Part shown: one piece after another, positions 1 to 9,225 of the stretch
Layout of the letters: every line of letters begins with the position of its first letter
Position numbering within the stretch: the stretch's first letter is position 1
Assembly (NCBI RefSeq): GCF_003014535.1
Contig: NZ_PYGD01000001.1
Span: forward strand, 1,488,001-1,552,000
Length of the DNA stretch: 64,000 bases
Direction of reading: 5' to 3'
Origin: Taibaiella chishuiensis
GTDB lineage: Bacteria > Bacteroidota > Bacteroidia > Chitinophagales > Chitinophagaceae
Program-made: the position numbers and the translations under genes
Notes under the pieces: model-generated
The model's database searches: none
Seen by the model: the letters and a program-made list of their open reading frames with translations, nothing else
Told to the model about the DNA's origin: nothing

Positions 1-393
1 GGCCACGGTATCGGTGGCCACCACGGGGTCGCAGGCCCTTGCATGACTGGCCGTGCCCAGCAACGAAGGCTCGCCCGGATTGGCAATAGAGTATACATAC
101 ATCGCATCCCTGGAGCCGATAAACAGCTTGTCTTTCCAGGTGTAGATCGTTTCTATATTAAACCCGATACTGGTGGTATTTACCTTTACCGGCGCGTAGC
201 CGGTGGCCAGGTCGAAAGTATAGAGGTTCTTGCCATCTACTACGTACAGGTGGTCCATGGTAATGGTAAAGCGGGCCAGCGAGCCCCCGGTACCGGTATC
301 GCTGCCGGAACTGCTGTTGTCATTTTTACTGCAGGAGGTGCAGCATGCCAAAGCGATTGCGGCTAACACCAGGTATTGGTAAAAGTATTTCAT
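1..393 (-). CDS. LVIVD-repeat-like lipoprotein, partial (C-terminus outside window)
   Basis: The reading frame is open from an ATG at 393 down to base 1 (131 codons), so the gene continues beyond the window. The N-terminus MKYFYQYLVLAAIALACCTSC is a lipoprotein signal with a lipobox-like ACCTSC. It is followed by a Ser/Gly/Asp-rich linker and then beta-propeller-like segments (DHLYVVDGKNLYTFDLATG, then DAMYVYSIANPGEPSLLG), which resemble LVIVD repeats. The start lies one base after the stop of the neighbouring lipoprotein gene of the same style, so the two form an operon, probably an outer-surface lipoprotein pair. The exact function is unknown. Confidence 0.75.
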   Translation of the reverse strand, partial: MKYFYQYLVLAAIALACCTSCSKNDNSSSGSDTGTGGSLARFTITMDHLYVVDGKNLYTFDLATGYAPVKVNTTSIGFNIETIYTWKDKLFIGSRDAMYVYSIANPGEPSLLGTASHARACDPVVATDTVA

Positions 394-394
394 G

Positions 395-928
395 TCAGTA
401 TTTGCACTTAGGTGAGTAAAGGGTTTTTTTCTGCCAGCCGATCACGCTGCCCCGGTCCGGATTGATGCACTCGAAATATCCTTTTTCGGGAGGCACGTTA
501 CCGCCGGTAATGTGGAACATATCCTTCATGCGCTGTACCTCCCGCACCGACTGCGGGTTGCTGATATTGAGCACTACCAGGTCGTTGTAGTTATTGGTAT
601 AGAGCAGGTCGCCTTTGATCGATAGCTCCTGTGCCCCCGAAACGTGTATAAATGCTGTACGGGCAGGGTTTTCGGGACGGGTAATATCGATGATATGAAT
701 GCCGCTGCCTTCTTCGACCTGGTACATGGTTTTATCACGAACATAGATCTTGCCGCCCCGGACGATAGGCTGGGGGGCATCCGAGCGGATATTGGCCATA
801 GTGGAGTCGGATTGGTAAACGGGCGCATAACCGATCACCTCGCCAGGGGTATTGCTGCCGCCCTTGCAGGAAGCCAGCCCGGTAAGCGCGGCCCCAAGGC
901 AGCATAGTAGTATAAATTTCCTGGTCAT
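395..928 (-). CDS. LVIVD-repeat-like lipoprotein
   Basis: This 177-aa protein has a signal peptide ending in a lipobox (LTGLASC, cysteine near residue 21), so it is predicted to be lipid-anchored. The mature part contains a propeller-like stretch (GIHIIDITRPENPARTAFIHVSG, then DLLYTNNYNDLVVLNISNP) typical of LVIVD repeats, which in Bacteroidota occur in surface lipoproteins. It is short for the family, which usually has several repeats. It precedes the partial lipoprotein gene by one base, so the pair is almost certainly co-transcribed. The binding partner or substrate is unknown. Confidence 0.75.
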   Translation of the reverse strand: MTRKFILLCCLGAALTGLASCKGGSNTPGEVIGYAPVYQSDSTMANIRSDAPQPIVRGGKIYVRDKTMYQVEEGSGIHIIDITRPENPARTAFIHVSGAQELSIKGDLLYTNNYNDLVVLNISNPQSVREVQRMKDMFHITGGNVPPEKGYFECINPDRGSVIGWQKKTLYSPKCKY

Positions 929-1056
929 CTTCAGATTGTTAAAGCTTTATTACCTGCATTATCATGTATTGCAGGAATAATCCGCTATTAGATATGACGA
1001 TTGTATAATTGTATGCATTTGGTGTTTCTTTAAAATTAATATTCCGCGATATTGAC

Positions 1057-1064
1057 TAATTTTG
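1057..1064 (+). promoter_or_regulatory. Candidate -7 promoter box of the tonB-like gene
   Basis: TAATTTTG matches the Bacteroidota -7 consensus TAnnTTTG and lies 55 bp upstream of the ATG at 1120. I see no good TTTG -33 element at the usual 19-21 bp distance. Confidence 0.45.
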
Positions 1065-1119
1065 GGTCTGGCTTATGGAATCGGGGGCTATGCCTCATCC
1101 TTGTATTTAAATACCGACT

Positions 1120-1983
1120 ATGACATTCGAACAGCAAAAAAATATGAAAGCCCTTGCCTGGACGGCAGGCGTGCACCTGTTGCTGATCCTTTCTTTTCTG
1201 CTGATAAAATATACCCTGCCGGAGATACCGGTTATGCCGGAGATGGGGATGGAAGTAAACCTGGGTACATCGGATAACGGGTCGGGCAACGACCAGCCCG
1301 AGGTACCCGAGGATCCTGCTGCAGCCGAAGCTGCGGTGGCCGTGAACCCGGCTGCCTCCTCCGACAACGACCAACCCGAGGTACATACCTCCGAAGACAA
1401 TGATGCCCCTGCGATAGTGCCCGCCCATAAAACGCCTAAAAATAAAAAAGTAGCCGTACAGCCTGTGCCCGATAAGCGGCAGGCCAATAATAAAAATACA
1501 GCCCATCAGGCCAATACGAACAAGACCGTAACCGCGGCGCAGAAGCCCCGCTATGTATATGCCGGCGCCAACGGCAAAGGTGGCAACAGCGCTGCCGGTA
1601 ACCGCCCCGGTGGTAACGAAGGTATAGGCCAGGGCGATGGCGATATGGGCGTACCCGGCGGTACACCCGGCGCTGCGAACTATAAAGGCACACCTGGCAA
1701 TGGTAATGGGGGCACCTCTATCGGGCACTCTATTTCAGGACGTAATATCGTAAGCCGGCCCGATCCCAGCGCCGAATTCCGGGAAGGCGGTAAAGTGGTG
1801 ATCCGCGTAACGGTTAACAAAGACGGCGCTATTACCGACTCTCGCGTGGTGTCTGCCGCCAATGCCACGATACGGGCGCTGGCTTTAAAGAAACTGCAAA
1901 GTGTACGCTTCAATAAGTCTGCCTCTGCTCCTGCCGAACAGTTCGGTAACATTACTTTCGAATTCAGGGCTACACGTAATTAG
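1120..1983 (+). CDS. TonB-like energy transducer
   Basis: The 287-aa protein begins with a short cytoplasmic segment and one transmembrane helix (VHLLLILSFLLIKYTL, about residues 18-33). A long Pro/Asn/Gly/Ala-rich periplasmic spacer follows, and then a C-terminal TonB-type domain (GKVVIRVTVNKDGAITDSRV, about 225-285). This is the layout of proteins that couple the proton motive force to outer-membrane TonB-dependent receptors. No exbB or exbD lies beside it, so it probably uses partners encoded elsewhere. A second ATG at 1144 (MKALAW) is an equally plausible start. The gene ends before a tandem heptamer array and a strong terminator. Confidence 0.75.
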   Translation: MTFEQQKNMKALAWTAGVHLLLILSFLLIKYTLPEIPVMPEMGMEVNLGTSDNGSGNDQPEVPEDPAAAEAAVAVNPAASSDNDQPEVHTSEDNDAPAIVPAHKTPKNKKVAVQPVPDKRQANNKNTAHQANTNKTVTAAQKPRYVYAGANGKGGNSAAGNRPGGNEGIGQGDGDMGVPGGTPGAANYKGTPGNGNGGTSIGHSISGRNIVSRPDPSAEFREGGKVVIRVTVNKDGAITDSRVVSAANATIRALALKKLQSVRFNKSASAPAEQFGNITFEFRATRN

Positions 1984-2027
1984 TTGATGGCTGGCAGCCC
2001 GTAGCGTGACGTTACGACCCAAAGACC

Positions 2028-2174
2028 GCTAACCCCTAATATCTAACACCTAACCTCTAATATCTAACCCCTAATATCTCACATCTAATACCTAATACCT
2101 AACATCTCATATCTAATATCTAATATCTAATATCTAACATCTCATATCTAATATCTAATATCTAATATCTAATA
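2028..2174 (+). repeat. 21-unit tandem heptamer array
   Basis: From 2028 to 2174 the sequence is 21 consecutive 7-bp units without a break in phase. The commonest unit is TCTAATA, with variants such as CCTAATA, TCTAACA, TCTCATA and CCTAACC. The array lies between the stop codon of the tonB-like gene and its terminator, so it should be transcribed as part of the 3' UTR. It is not coding. Confidence 0.9.
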
Positions 2175-2181
2175 ACATAAA

Positions 2182-2216
2182 GGGCGGGAAGCAATCATGC
2201 TTCCCGCCCCTTTTTA
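2182..2216. terminator. Terminator between tonB-like gene and amidase
   Basis: An 11-bp perfect GC-rich stem (GGGCGGGAAGC 2182-2192 with GCTTCCCGCCC 2199-2209), a 6-base loop and a following T-run on the + strand. It ends the tonB-like transcript and may also serve the convergent amidase gene. Confidence 0.85.
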
Positions 2217-2241
2217 TTTTTGCCGGTATGGTATCCTGGTG

Positions 2242-3111
2242 TTATTTTTCGATATCGTATTTATACGAACGGATAGCACGGAACAGGGCCATCGCGATCT
2301 GTTGCTGGCCGGACTCCGAGTTCAGGAACTCTTCTTCTGTTTCGTTATTGATAAAGCCGATCTCGGTAAGCACGCCGGGCATGGCGCTATTGGCCAGCAC
2401 CTGCAGGCTCATTTGCTTCACACCAAGGTCGTTGCGCCCAGTACGGGTATAATTGCTCTGGATCTTGCTGGCAAAGTTGACGCTTTTGCTCAGGAAGGCC
2501 TGGGAGTATTGGGCAACGATCATAGCTGTTGTCGGATCGCTCTCATCCAGCAGGCCGGGTTCGTCGCTCACGGTTTCGCCGTATTCGCCTATTGCCTTTT
2601 CTTTTTCCGCGTTACGGCTCAGACCCAGCACATAGGTTTCGGTACCATTGGTGGCGGTTTCGCGGTGTATGATGGTTTTGTATACCGGCACTTTTCTTTT
2701 TCTCCTGCCTTTACCCACGGTACGGGAGCCTACCTGTACATGTTCGCGGCGGCCGGCGGTAGAATTCACGTGTACCGACAGGAAAAGGTCGGCCGATGCC
2801 CTGTTGGCAATATTGCCCCTTTCTTTCAGTTCGATAAATACATCGGTATTGCGGGTGTATACAACCTGGAGCTGGGGCAGGCTGTCTTTTAAGATACGGC
2901 CCAGTTTAAGCACGACACCCAGGGTCAGGTCTTTTTCATTGGACATCTTACCCCTTGCGCCGGGATCTTTACCACCGTGCCCGGCATCCAGCACAATCTT
3001 CTTTACCGTTTTTTTAGATTGGGCAAACAAACGGTGTGTGCCGGTGAATATAAGTATAAGGAAAAGGAAAGAACAGGATAATCTGATATAACGGAGAGGG
3101 AATGCTGTCAT
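2242..3111 (-). CDS. N-acetylmuramoyl-L-alanine amidase (Amidase_3)
   Basis: This 289-aa exported protein has a signal peptide (about residues 1-30, ending near HRLFAQS) and an Amidase_3 catalytic domain. The zinc-site motif LDAGHGGKDPGARG is near residues 42-55, and NEKDLTL carries the conserved Glu. VYTRNTDVFIELKERGNIAN, LFLSVHVNS and the C-terminal VLTEIGFINNETEE complete the fold. It cleaves the amide bond between N-acetylmuramic acid and the stem peptide and acts in the periplasm during cell separation or wall turnover. It is divergent from lptD, a gene pair I recall as common in Bacteroidota. The catalytic residues look intact. Confidence 0.93.
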   Translation of the reverse strand: MTAFPLRYIRLSCSFLFLILIFTGTHRLFAQSKKTVKKIVLDAGHGGKDPGARGKMSNEKDLTLGVVLKLGRILKDSLPQLQVVYTRNTDVFIELKERGNIANRASADLFLSVHVNSTAGRREHVQVGSRTVGKGRRKRKVPVYKTIIHRETATNGTETYVLGLSRNAEKEKAIGEYGETVSDEPGLLDESDPTTAMIVAQYSQAFLSKSVNFASKIQSNYTRTGRNDLGVKQMSLQVLANSAMPGVLTEIGFINNETEEEFLNSESGQQQIAMALFRAIRSYKYDIEK

Positions 3112-3263
3112 CTTTTGATATTTGTTCGCGCTTATGCAAAAAAGCGGCTCGAAAATGTAATATTTTAAAGGTTTCCCAGTTTAAATGGCGGGAACGTGCA
3201 AAATAGAATTTTTATTAAAACTTTCGTTTAAAAAATACAGGGAAATGTCAAAAAAGTATACCC

Positions 3264-3271
3264 TATTTTTG
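3264..3271 (+). promoter_or_regulatory. -7 promoter box of lptD
   Basis: TATTTTTG matches TAnnTTTG exactly and ends nine bases before the lptD ATG. The expected start of transcription is about five bases before the ATG, leaving almost no leader. Confidence 0.6.
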
Positions 3272-3280
3272 CAAAAATAA

Positions 3281-5956
3281 ATGAACCTACCGGGAATCCT
3301 TAATTTTTATTCTTTTGCTGCAAGCCGCCTGTTATGTATAATGGTGGCTGTTTTTGTATGGGTCTGTCCGGTACAGTCGCATGCACAGGCCCGGGATAAA
3401 AGGGACACCACTGCTGCCCCGGTGCGGGTAGCCGACTCTGCTGCGGCAAAGGCCGATACCATGGCCAGCCCGCCGGATACCGCCAGTGTCGAAAGCAAAG
3501 AGAAAAAACTGGGTATCAAAATTGCGCCCGATGCCTTGCCCGCCGCCGTCAGGACCTCGGCCCGGGATTCGGCCGTGTTGGATATGGAGCATAATATGTT
3601 CTACCTGTACGGCGCCGCGGAAGCGGGTTTCCAGGATGTGTCCGTTAAGTCGGGCAAACTGATCTTTAACCAGAAGATCAATACACTGCTGGCGGAACCC
3701 GATGTGGATTCCACCGGGAAAAAGACCTCCCAGCAGGAATTCAAACAGGGCACCGAAACCTTTACCTACGATACCCTTAAATACAATTTCAAGAGTAAAC
3801 GGGCCGTGGTACGGAATGCCCGCTCGCAATACGGCGAAGGGTTCGTAATCAGCGAACAGATCAAACGGAACGCCGATGAGAGTATTTATGGTTTCCACAG
3901 TTTGTATACCACCTGTAACCTCGATCATCCGCACTTCGGTATCCGGGCCAAAAAGATCAAGGTGATCCCCGGCAGGGTTATTGCATCGGGACCGGCCAAC
4001 CTGGAGATCATGGATGTGCCTACGCCGCTCTTCCTGCCCTTCGGGATGTTCCCGATCAAGCAGGGCGAGCGATCGGGCTTTATTATGCCTACCTATACCA
4101 TCGAAGAAAACCGCGGGCTGGGTTTACAGCGGGGCGGTTATTATTTCGCGGTAAACGATTATCTCGGCGTCATTACACAGTTTGATATCTTCTCGAAAGG
4201 CAGCTGGGGCTTTTTCTCCACCGCACAGTACAATAAACGGTACCAGTATACCGGCAGCCTTGCGCTGAACTATGCCTATCGCAAAACCGGCGAGGTGTAT
4301 GACCCTGAATCGAGTATCAGTAAGGATTTCCAGATTACCTGGAGCCACCAGGTCGATCCCCGGTCGAGACCGGGTACCTCGTTCAGTGCCTCGGTCAATG
4401 TGGGTACAAGTACCTATAACCAGTTAAACGGGCTTACGGCGTCTACGGTACTGAACAATACCTACTCCTCCTCTATTTCCTATTCCAAATCCTGGGTGGG
4501 CAAACCTTACTCGCTTAACGTATCACTAAGGCACAGCCAGAATACGCTGTCGCGCCTGGTTACCGTAGGGTTGCCGGAGATGAATTTTAACCTGGGCCAG
4601 TTCTCGCCCTTTCAACGCAAGAACATGGTGGGCACGCCGCGCTGGTACGAAAAAATATCGGCGTCCTACTCGGTGGGCCTTGCCAACCGCTGGAACTTCT
4701 ACGACACTTCCCTTGCGCTGAACAATATTGCGTTTAACGACTTCGACAACGCTATTAAACACACTGCCTCCCTGCAGGCAAACTACAATGTATTCCGCTA
4801 CTTCACCTGGAATATTAACGTGCCGTATAACGAATACTGGAATACCAAAGCTCTTTACCGGAGTTATAATCCGGCTACCGACCACCTCGATTCTACCTTA
4901 AAGACCGGTTTTTTTGCCACACGCGATTTTTCGGTCAATACCTCGCTCAGTACCCGGGTGTATGGTATGAAGATGTTTAAAAGAGGAAAGATAGCCGGTA
5001 TCCGCCATGTGTTGACGCCGACCGTAGGCTTAAGTTATATTCCCGGTTTTGCGAAATCGCCGTATAACTATTTTTACGAAACCCAGTTGGCCAAAAATGC
5101 GCTGACTACCTACGAATCGCCTTATTACAACACGCCTTTCGGCGGGCCACAAAACCGCTTTAACCAGGGTTCGGTCAACTTCGGGTTGCAGAATACCCTG
5201 CAAATGAAGGTGCGGACCAAGGATTCTACGGGGGGTAACAATACCAAAAATATTTCGCTGATCGATGGACTCAGTATCAACGGTTCGTATAACCTGTTTG
5301 CCGATTCCAATAAGATGTCCAATATTACCGCGGCGTTCCGCACGTCGATCCTGCAGATCTTTAACGTATCGGCCAATGCCGTTTTTGATCCCTACCGGTA
5401 TAATGGCACCCGCCTTACCCGCGAATACCTGGTCAATACCGGTGGCGGCCTGATGGCCTTTACCGGCGGTAGTGTGGCTGTGGGGGTAACCCTGTCGGGG
5501 AAAAAGAAAAACAAGGAGGAGCAGGACAAAGCCACCGGTAAGGATGGTGAAGCCAAGCGACTGCTGGGCAATGGCGGCTACGACGACTATTATGATTTCA
5601 ACATTCCCTGGAACCTGAATATCAATGCGGGGGTTACCGGTAACCGGGTGCGCCGGGACAATGGTCTTGCCGATACGGTCGTATTCCGGCCCAACCTGAC
5701 CTTTAACGGCGGTTTCAATCTAACCGAACGCTGGAAGCTGAACGTAAACAGCGGTTTTTCGTTCCAGAGTTTTACGAAAGTGGATATCGGTTATACGCAG
5801 ATCGATATCAGCCGCGACCTGCATTGCTGGCAGATGAGCCTTAACCTTGTGCCGTTCGGCACATACCGTAGTTTCCACTTTACCCTGCAGGTAAAGGCCG
5901 CGGTACTACAGGACCTGAAACTTACCCGGCGAAAGGCTTACCAGGACAACTTCTAG
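3281..5956 (+). CDS. lptD: LPS-assembly protein LptD-like outer-membrane protein
   Basis: This 891-aa protein has a signal peptide ending near QSHAQA. An OstA/LptA-like periplasmic beta-jellyroll follows at about residues 95-230 (DMEHNMFYLYGAAEAG, GYGEGFVISEQI-like segments, TTCNLDHPHFGIRAKKIKVIPG). The C-terminal part is a large beta-barrel rich in aromatic alternating strands. The conserved stretch PTPLFLPFGMFPI is characteristic of Bacteroidota LptD. It inserts lipopolysaccharide into the outer leaflet of the outer membrane. It is divergent from the amidase and convergent with the AsmA-like gene, five bases apart. Confidence 0.88.
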   Translation: MNLPGILNFYSFAASRLLCIMVAVFVWVCPVQSHAQARDKRDTTAAPVRVADSAAAKADTMASPPDTASVESKEKKLGIKIAPDALPAAVRTSARDSAVLDMEHNMFYLYGAAEAGFQDVSVKSGKLIFNQKINTLLAEPDVDSTGKKTSQQEFKQGTETFTYDTLKYNFKSKRAVVRNARSQYGEGFVISEQIKRNADESIYGFHSLYTTCNLDHPHFGIRAKKIKVIPGRVIASGPANLEIMDVPTPLFLPFGMFPIKQGERSGFIMPTYTIEENRGLGLQRGGYYFAVNDYLGVITQFDIFSKGSWGFFSTAQYNKRYQYTGSLALNYAYRKTGEVYDPESSISKDFQITWSHQVDPRSRPGTSFSASVNVGTSTYNQLNGLTASTVLNNTYSSSISYSKSWVGKPYSLNVSLRHSQNTLSRLVTVGLPEMNFNLGQFSPFQRKNMVGTPRWYEKISASYSVGLANRWNFYDTSLALNNIAFNDFDNAIKHTASLQANYNVFRYFTWNINVPYNEYWNTKALYRSYNPATDHLDSTLKTGFFATRDFSVNTSLSTRVYGMKMFKRGKIAGIRHVLTPTVGLSYIPGFAKSPYNYFYETQLAKNALTTYESPYYNTPFGGPQNRFNQGSVNFGLQNTLQMKVRTKDSTGGNNTKNISLIDGLSINGSYNLFADSNKMSNITAAFRTSILQIFNVSANAVFDPYRYNGTRLTREYLVNTGGGLMAFTGGSVAVGVTLSGKKKNKEEQDKATGKDGEAKRLLGNGGYDDYYDFNIPWNLNINAGVTGNRVRRDNGLADTVVFRPNLTFNGGFNLTERWKLNVNSGFSFQSFTKVDIGYTQIDISRDLHCWQMSLNLVPFGTYRSFHFTLQVKAAVLQDLKLTRRKAYQDNF

Positions 5957-5961
5957 GGCGG

Positions 5962-8496
5962 TCAGCGGCTGCTGTCTGCCTCTTCCTCTTCGTTGAACAT
6001 AGGCTCTTCCTGTTCGTCTTTCACGCCTTTCTTAAACGGATCCCAGCTTATTTTTACTTTACCGTCGTCGCCGTCCATAGCCCGGAGATAAATGATAATG
6101 CCCTTTTTCTTTTTCGGCTCGCGGCCCTGTGCAATCAGTTCTTCATCCTTTTTAGGGTTACGCAGCGGGATGGCCAGGCTGATATCCGTGCCCTTATCGA
6201 ATGCATATACACCCTGTACGGTCATCCTGATCGCGCTGGATTCTATTTCCATCGGGTCGATATTGATCTTGCCCTTATTGATGTTCAGTTCGTTTTTCAG
6301 GGTTTTGAAGGTGATATTGGACAGGTTTCTTTTCTTAAAGGCAAATTTCTGGATCGACATCAGGGGCGCAAAGTTCACCAGGGCGCCATTGGTCAGCAGG
6401 AACGATACTTTACCGTTCATGGAGTTTTTGATGATGGCGCCGCTCTCCAGCATGCCGCCGGCTATATTGATGTCGGCCGAGAGCGACCCCTGCAGGTTAT
6501 TGCTGTTCAGGGCCTCTACGCCAAAGTTTTCGAAGGCGTAAAACAGTTTGTTGACTTCCACGCTGTTGATTTTCGCTTTAAGCTGGAAGGGATTACCCGG
6601 GTTTTGCTGGTTGATGCCAGCATCCAGGGTAAGAGTGCCCCCGGCATGTTGCAGGCTTACATTGTGCAGTTGAATGGCATCCTGGGTAAGGTCTACATCG
6701 GCTTTAATACGCTGCGCTTCGAAATGCCGGTAGGTAAGCCGGTTTACATTCACATGCAGGTTCATACTGCTTTTTTCAAGCAGCTGCTGGAGGCGGTCGG
6801 CTATACGCGCAACTTTATGATTTTGCTTTTTACGGCTTGTGGTCTTTTTCTTCCGCGGCGCCAGGAAGCTTTTAAATTCATTCAGGTCAATCAGGTTGCT
6901 GGCTATATTCCAGTCGAAGTTGACCCGGCCGGGGTCGAGGAAGTATACATTCATGAAATTGCGCGCCGTGCCGTCTATTTTAATACTGCTGTTACGCGAC
7001 GACAGGGTGGTATTGTGCAGCATCAGGTCGTTGCCCAGGAACTCAATATTGACGTTACATTTCTGGAACGCCAGGTCGCGCGGTACATAGGTAAGCGCCA
7101 CATCCTTAAGCCGTATATGTCCAAACATCGAATGGCGGAAGGTATCCGTAGACAGGATGGGGCCGGTGTAATCGAGTTGTACATCGGCCTGTCCGCCTTT
7201 AAATGCAAAGGTGTTGTCCAGCACTGCGCTTAGCCGCTCTACCGGGAATTGCGATACCAGCTTCAGCTTCATCAGCGGGTTAATAAGGCCATACACCACG
7301 ATCGAGTCGGCCCGGAAGCGGATGCCCGAGAAGGTCGACTGCAACCCGGTAATCGTGATCGCCGAGTTGTCGTCGCCGAGCCCTTTGCCGGCCACGTAGT
7401 TGTTGTAAAATTCGCCTTTGAGATCGGTCTCTTCCATTTTACCGAAAGTAGACAGCAGCACATTGTTATGCGCCTGCCAGCGGGCGAAGATCAGCGGGGT
7501 ATCGGGGTATTGGAAGGAACCGTTTACCGTAACCTGCACGGCAAAATTGCGCTCCAGGTCAAAGCTGTCGAGCTTTTGCGCAATATGGCGCGACAGGTAG
7601 GAGGCGCTCTCGCGGAAGCCTATGGACGGAGCGTCGATATCGATGGTATAATCGGCCGGTTTATGCCCGAAATGAAACATACAGCCTACTTTGATATCCG
7701 TGCCGTCGAAGGCTACGGTTTGTTTCGGTAATTGCAGGTCTTTCGTTTTGCGGTTGAAAAGGATATGCAGGTTGCCGTCGAGGTCCTTGTCCTTTACAAA
7801 GCCGCCCCGCGCCAGGTTAAAGGCCAGCTGGTGCACATGGGCATCTGTTTCGGCCATAATATCCATCACATCGCCCTTGTTCTGGATCTTACCGTTCATC
7901 TCCCGGAAGCTCACCTTAAATTGTTTGTCCCGTTCAAAATGATCAAAGGTGAAGGTGACGTTTTCGATCCCGAATTGATTGATCTCTACCTGCTTGCCCT
8001 TGCCCTGTTTTTGTTGCGGGTTCTTCTTCTTCAGCAGGTAGGTATTGCTGTAGCCGTTTTTGTCGGTAAAGAGGTAGATGGAGCCGTCGGCAATGGTTAC
8101 CTTCATCACTTCCGGGTGTTTGGTCAGTAACGACAACACGTTCAGCTTTACATAAACCGATTTCAGCTCGATCAGGTTTTTCTTATGGCTGCTATAGAGG
8201 CTATCGCTCAGCGATACGCCTTTGAGCCGTACCGATACATTGGGAAAGCCTTTGAGCATGGCAGGCTCCATGTCTTCGATATGGAAGTTGCCGTCTATAT
8301 TGTCGCTTACACTGGTAGTGATCTTGGCGAGCAACTCCTTTTTATGACTGCTGATATACCAGGCCAGGGCAAACCAGGCCATTACCAGCAACAGCAGCAG
8401 GCTCACCAGCACGATGATGATTACCCTTACCCATTTCGGAATACGTTTATACCGCGTTTTTAATGTCTTGAGTCTGCCTTCTTGTTTCAGGGCCAT
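5962..8496 (-). CDS. AsmA family protein
   Basis: This 844-aa protein has one N-terminal membrane helix (WVRVIIIVLVSLLLLLVMAWFALAW is the region, residues about 22-47) and a periplasmic AsmA N-terminal domain with the characteristic repeating beta segments (FPNVSVRLKGVSLSD, KSVYVKLNVLSLL, VTIADGSIYLFTD). The C-terminal AsmA_2-like region is near residues 670-800. AsmA-like proteins are thought to bridge inner and outer membranes and affect lipid transport and outer-membrane assembly. That role fits the convergent lptD neighbour, only five bases away. The acidic C-terminal tail is low complexity. Confidence 0.85.
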   Translation of the reverse strand: MALKQEGRLKTLKTRYKRIPKWVRVIIIVLVSLLLLLVMAWFALAWYISSHKKELLAKITTSVSDNIDGNFHIEDMEPAMLKGFPNVSVRLKGVSLSDSLYSSHKKNLIELKSVYVKLNVLSLLTKHPEVMKVTIADGSIYLFTDKNGYSNTYLLKKKNPQQKQGKGKQVEINQFGIENVTFTFDHFERDKQFKVSFREMNGKIQNKGDVMDIMAETDAHVHQLAFNLARGGFVKDKDLDGNLHILFNRKTKDLQLPKQTVAFDGTDIKVGCMFHFGHKPADYTIDIDAPSIGFRESASYLSRHIAQKLDSFDLERNFAVQVTVNGSFQYPDTPLIFARWQAHNNVLLSTFGKMEETDLKGEFYNNYVAGKGLGDDNSAITITGLQSTFSGIRFRADSIVVYGLINPLMKLKLVSQFPVERLSAVLDNTFAFKGGQADVQLDYTGPILSTDTFRHSMFGHIRLKDVALTYVPRDLAFQKCNVNIEFLGNDLMLHNTTLSSRNSSIKIDGTARNFMNVYFLDPGRVNFDWNIASNLIDLNEFKSFLAPRKKKTTSRKKQNHKVARIADRLQQLLEKSSMNLHVNVNRLTYRHFEAQRIKADVDLTQDAIQLHNVSLQHAGGTLTLDAGINQQNPGNPFQLKAKINSVEVNKLFYAFENFGVEALNSNNLQGSLSADINIAGGMLESGAIIKNSMNGKVSFLLTNGALVNFAPLMSIQKFAFKKRNLSNITFKTLKNELNINKGKINIDPMEIESSAIRMTVQGVYAFDKGTDISLAIPLRNPKKDEELIAQGREPKKKKGIIIYLRAMDGDDGKVKISWDPFKKGVKDEQEEPMFNEEEEADSSR

Positions 8497-8640
8497 AATT
8501 TATTCGTTTTCGGGCAATGGATAATGCTGGTATTGGTTCCTATAGTAACGCGGAAAAATGAAAAATGTTTTTCATCCGTCCGCTATATCCTTTTTACAGT
8601 AAGGTGATAATCGTATGAAGAACAGCTATCCCGGTTTGCC

Positions 8641-8648
8641 TATCTTTG
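8641..8648 (+). promoter_or_regulatory. -7 box directly before the acetyltransferase gene
   Basis: TATCTTTG matches TAnnTTTG and ends four bases before the ATG at 8653, which implies a leaderless mRNA. No clear -33 TTTG is visible. Confidence 0.6.
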
Positions 8649-8652
8649 CCCT

Positions 8653-9150
8653 ATGCCACTAACCATCAGACTGGCCGAACTGGCCGATATCAATATTATC
8701 CAGGATCTGATCCCGCCTATATGGTATGCAACTTATGCAGCGATCCTGACTCCCGAACAAAGCGAATACATGCTCGACCGTATGTATGCCGCCCCCGTTT
8801 TAACCGAACAGTTCCGCGAAGGGCAGGTATTCCTGCTTATATACGAAGATGCACGCCCGGTAGGATTCGCAGCTTTCGAATGTAATTATAAGGGAAGTAC
8901 TGCTTGTAAATTACATAAAATTTACCTGTTACCCGACATGCAGGGTAAAGGCGCCGGCAAGTTATTGCTCGAAGACGTGGCTACCCGCGCCCGCGAAGCG
9001 GGACAGCAGCACCTGTTATTGAATGTAAACCGTTTCAACAAGGCACTTGGTTTTTACCAAAGCCGCGGTTTCAGCGTGATTGCCGAGGAGGATATAGACA
9101 TCGGCAACGGGTATTTTATGAATGATTACCTGATGCAGAAAGAATTGTAA
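8653..9150 (+). CDS. GNAT family N-acetyltransferase
   Basis: The 165-aa protein is a single GNAT domain. The acetyl-CoA binding motif A is LHKIYLLPDMQGKGAGKLLLEDV (about residues 98-120), with the expected Q/R-x-x-G-x-G/A pattern. The C-terminal NVNRFNKALGFYQSRGFSV is typical for the family. It transfers an acetyl group from acetyl-CoA to an unidentified amine substrate in the cytoplasm. The ATG lies four bases after a -7 box. The gene is single and ends at a strong bidirectional terminator shared with plsX. Confidence 0.88.
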   Translation: MPLTIRLAELADINIIQDLIPPIWYATYAAILTPEQSEYMLDRMYAAPVLTEQFREGQVFLLIYEDARPVGFAAFECNYKGSTACKLHKIYLLPDMQGKGAGKLLLEDVATRAREAGQQHLLLNVNRFNKALGFYQSRGFSVIAEEDIDIGNGYFMNDYLMQKEL

Positions 9151-9159
9151 CTGCAAAAG

Positions 9160-9207
9160 CCCGGGGGCTGTATGAACATCGGTTCTACAGCCCCCGGGTT
9201 ATTTTTA
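9160..9207. terminator. Bidirectional terminator between acetyltransferase gene and plsX
   Basis: A perfect 13-bp stem (CCCGGGGGCTGTA 9160-9172 with its complement 9186-9198) followed by a T-rich tract on the + strand. It separates two convergent genes. Confidence 0.85.
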
Positions 9208-9225
9208 TCAGTACATCGGCCCGGA

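Noticed and set aside
43-366. 107-codon + strand open frame
   Set aside because: It is the antisense shadow of the partial lipoprotein gene on the minus strand.
2028-2174. CRISPR or coding interpretation of the heptamer array
   Set aside because: The units are only 7 bp with no spacers, and stops occur in all frames.
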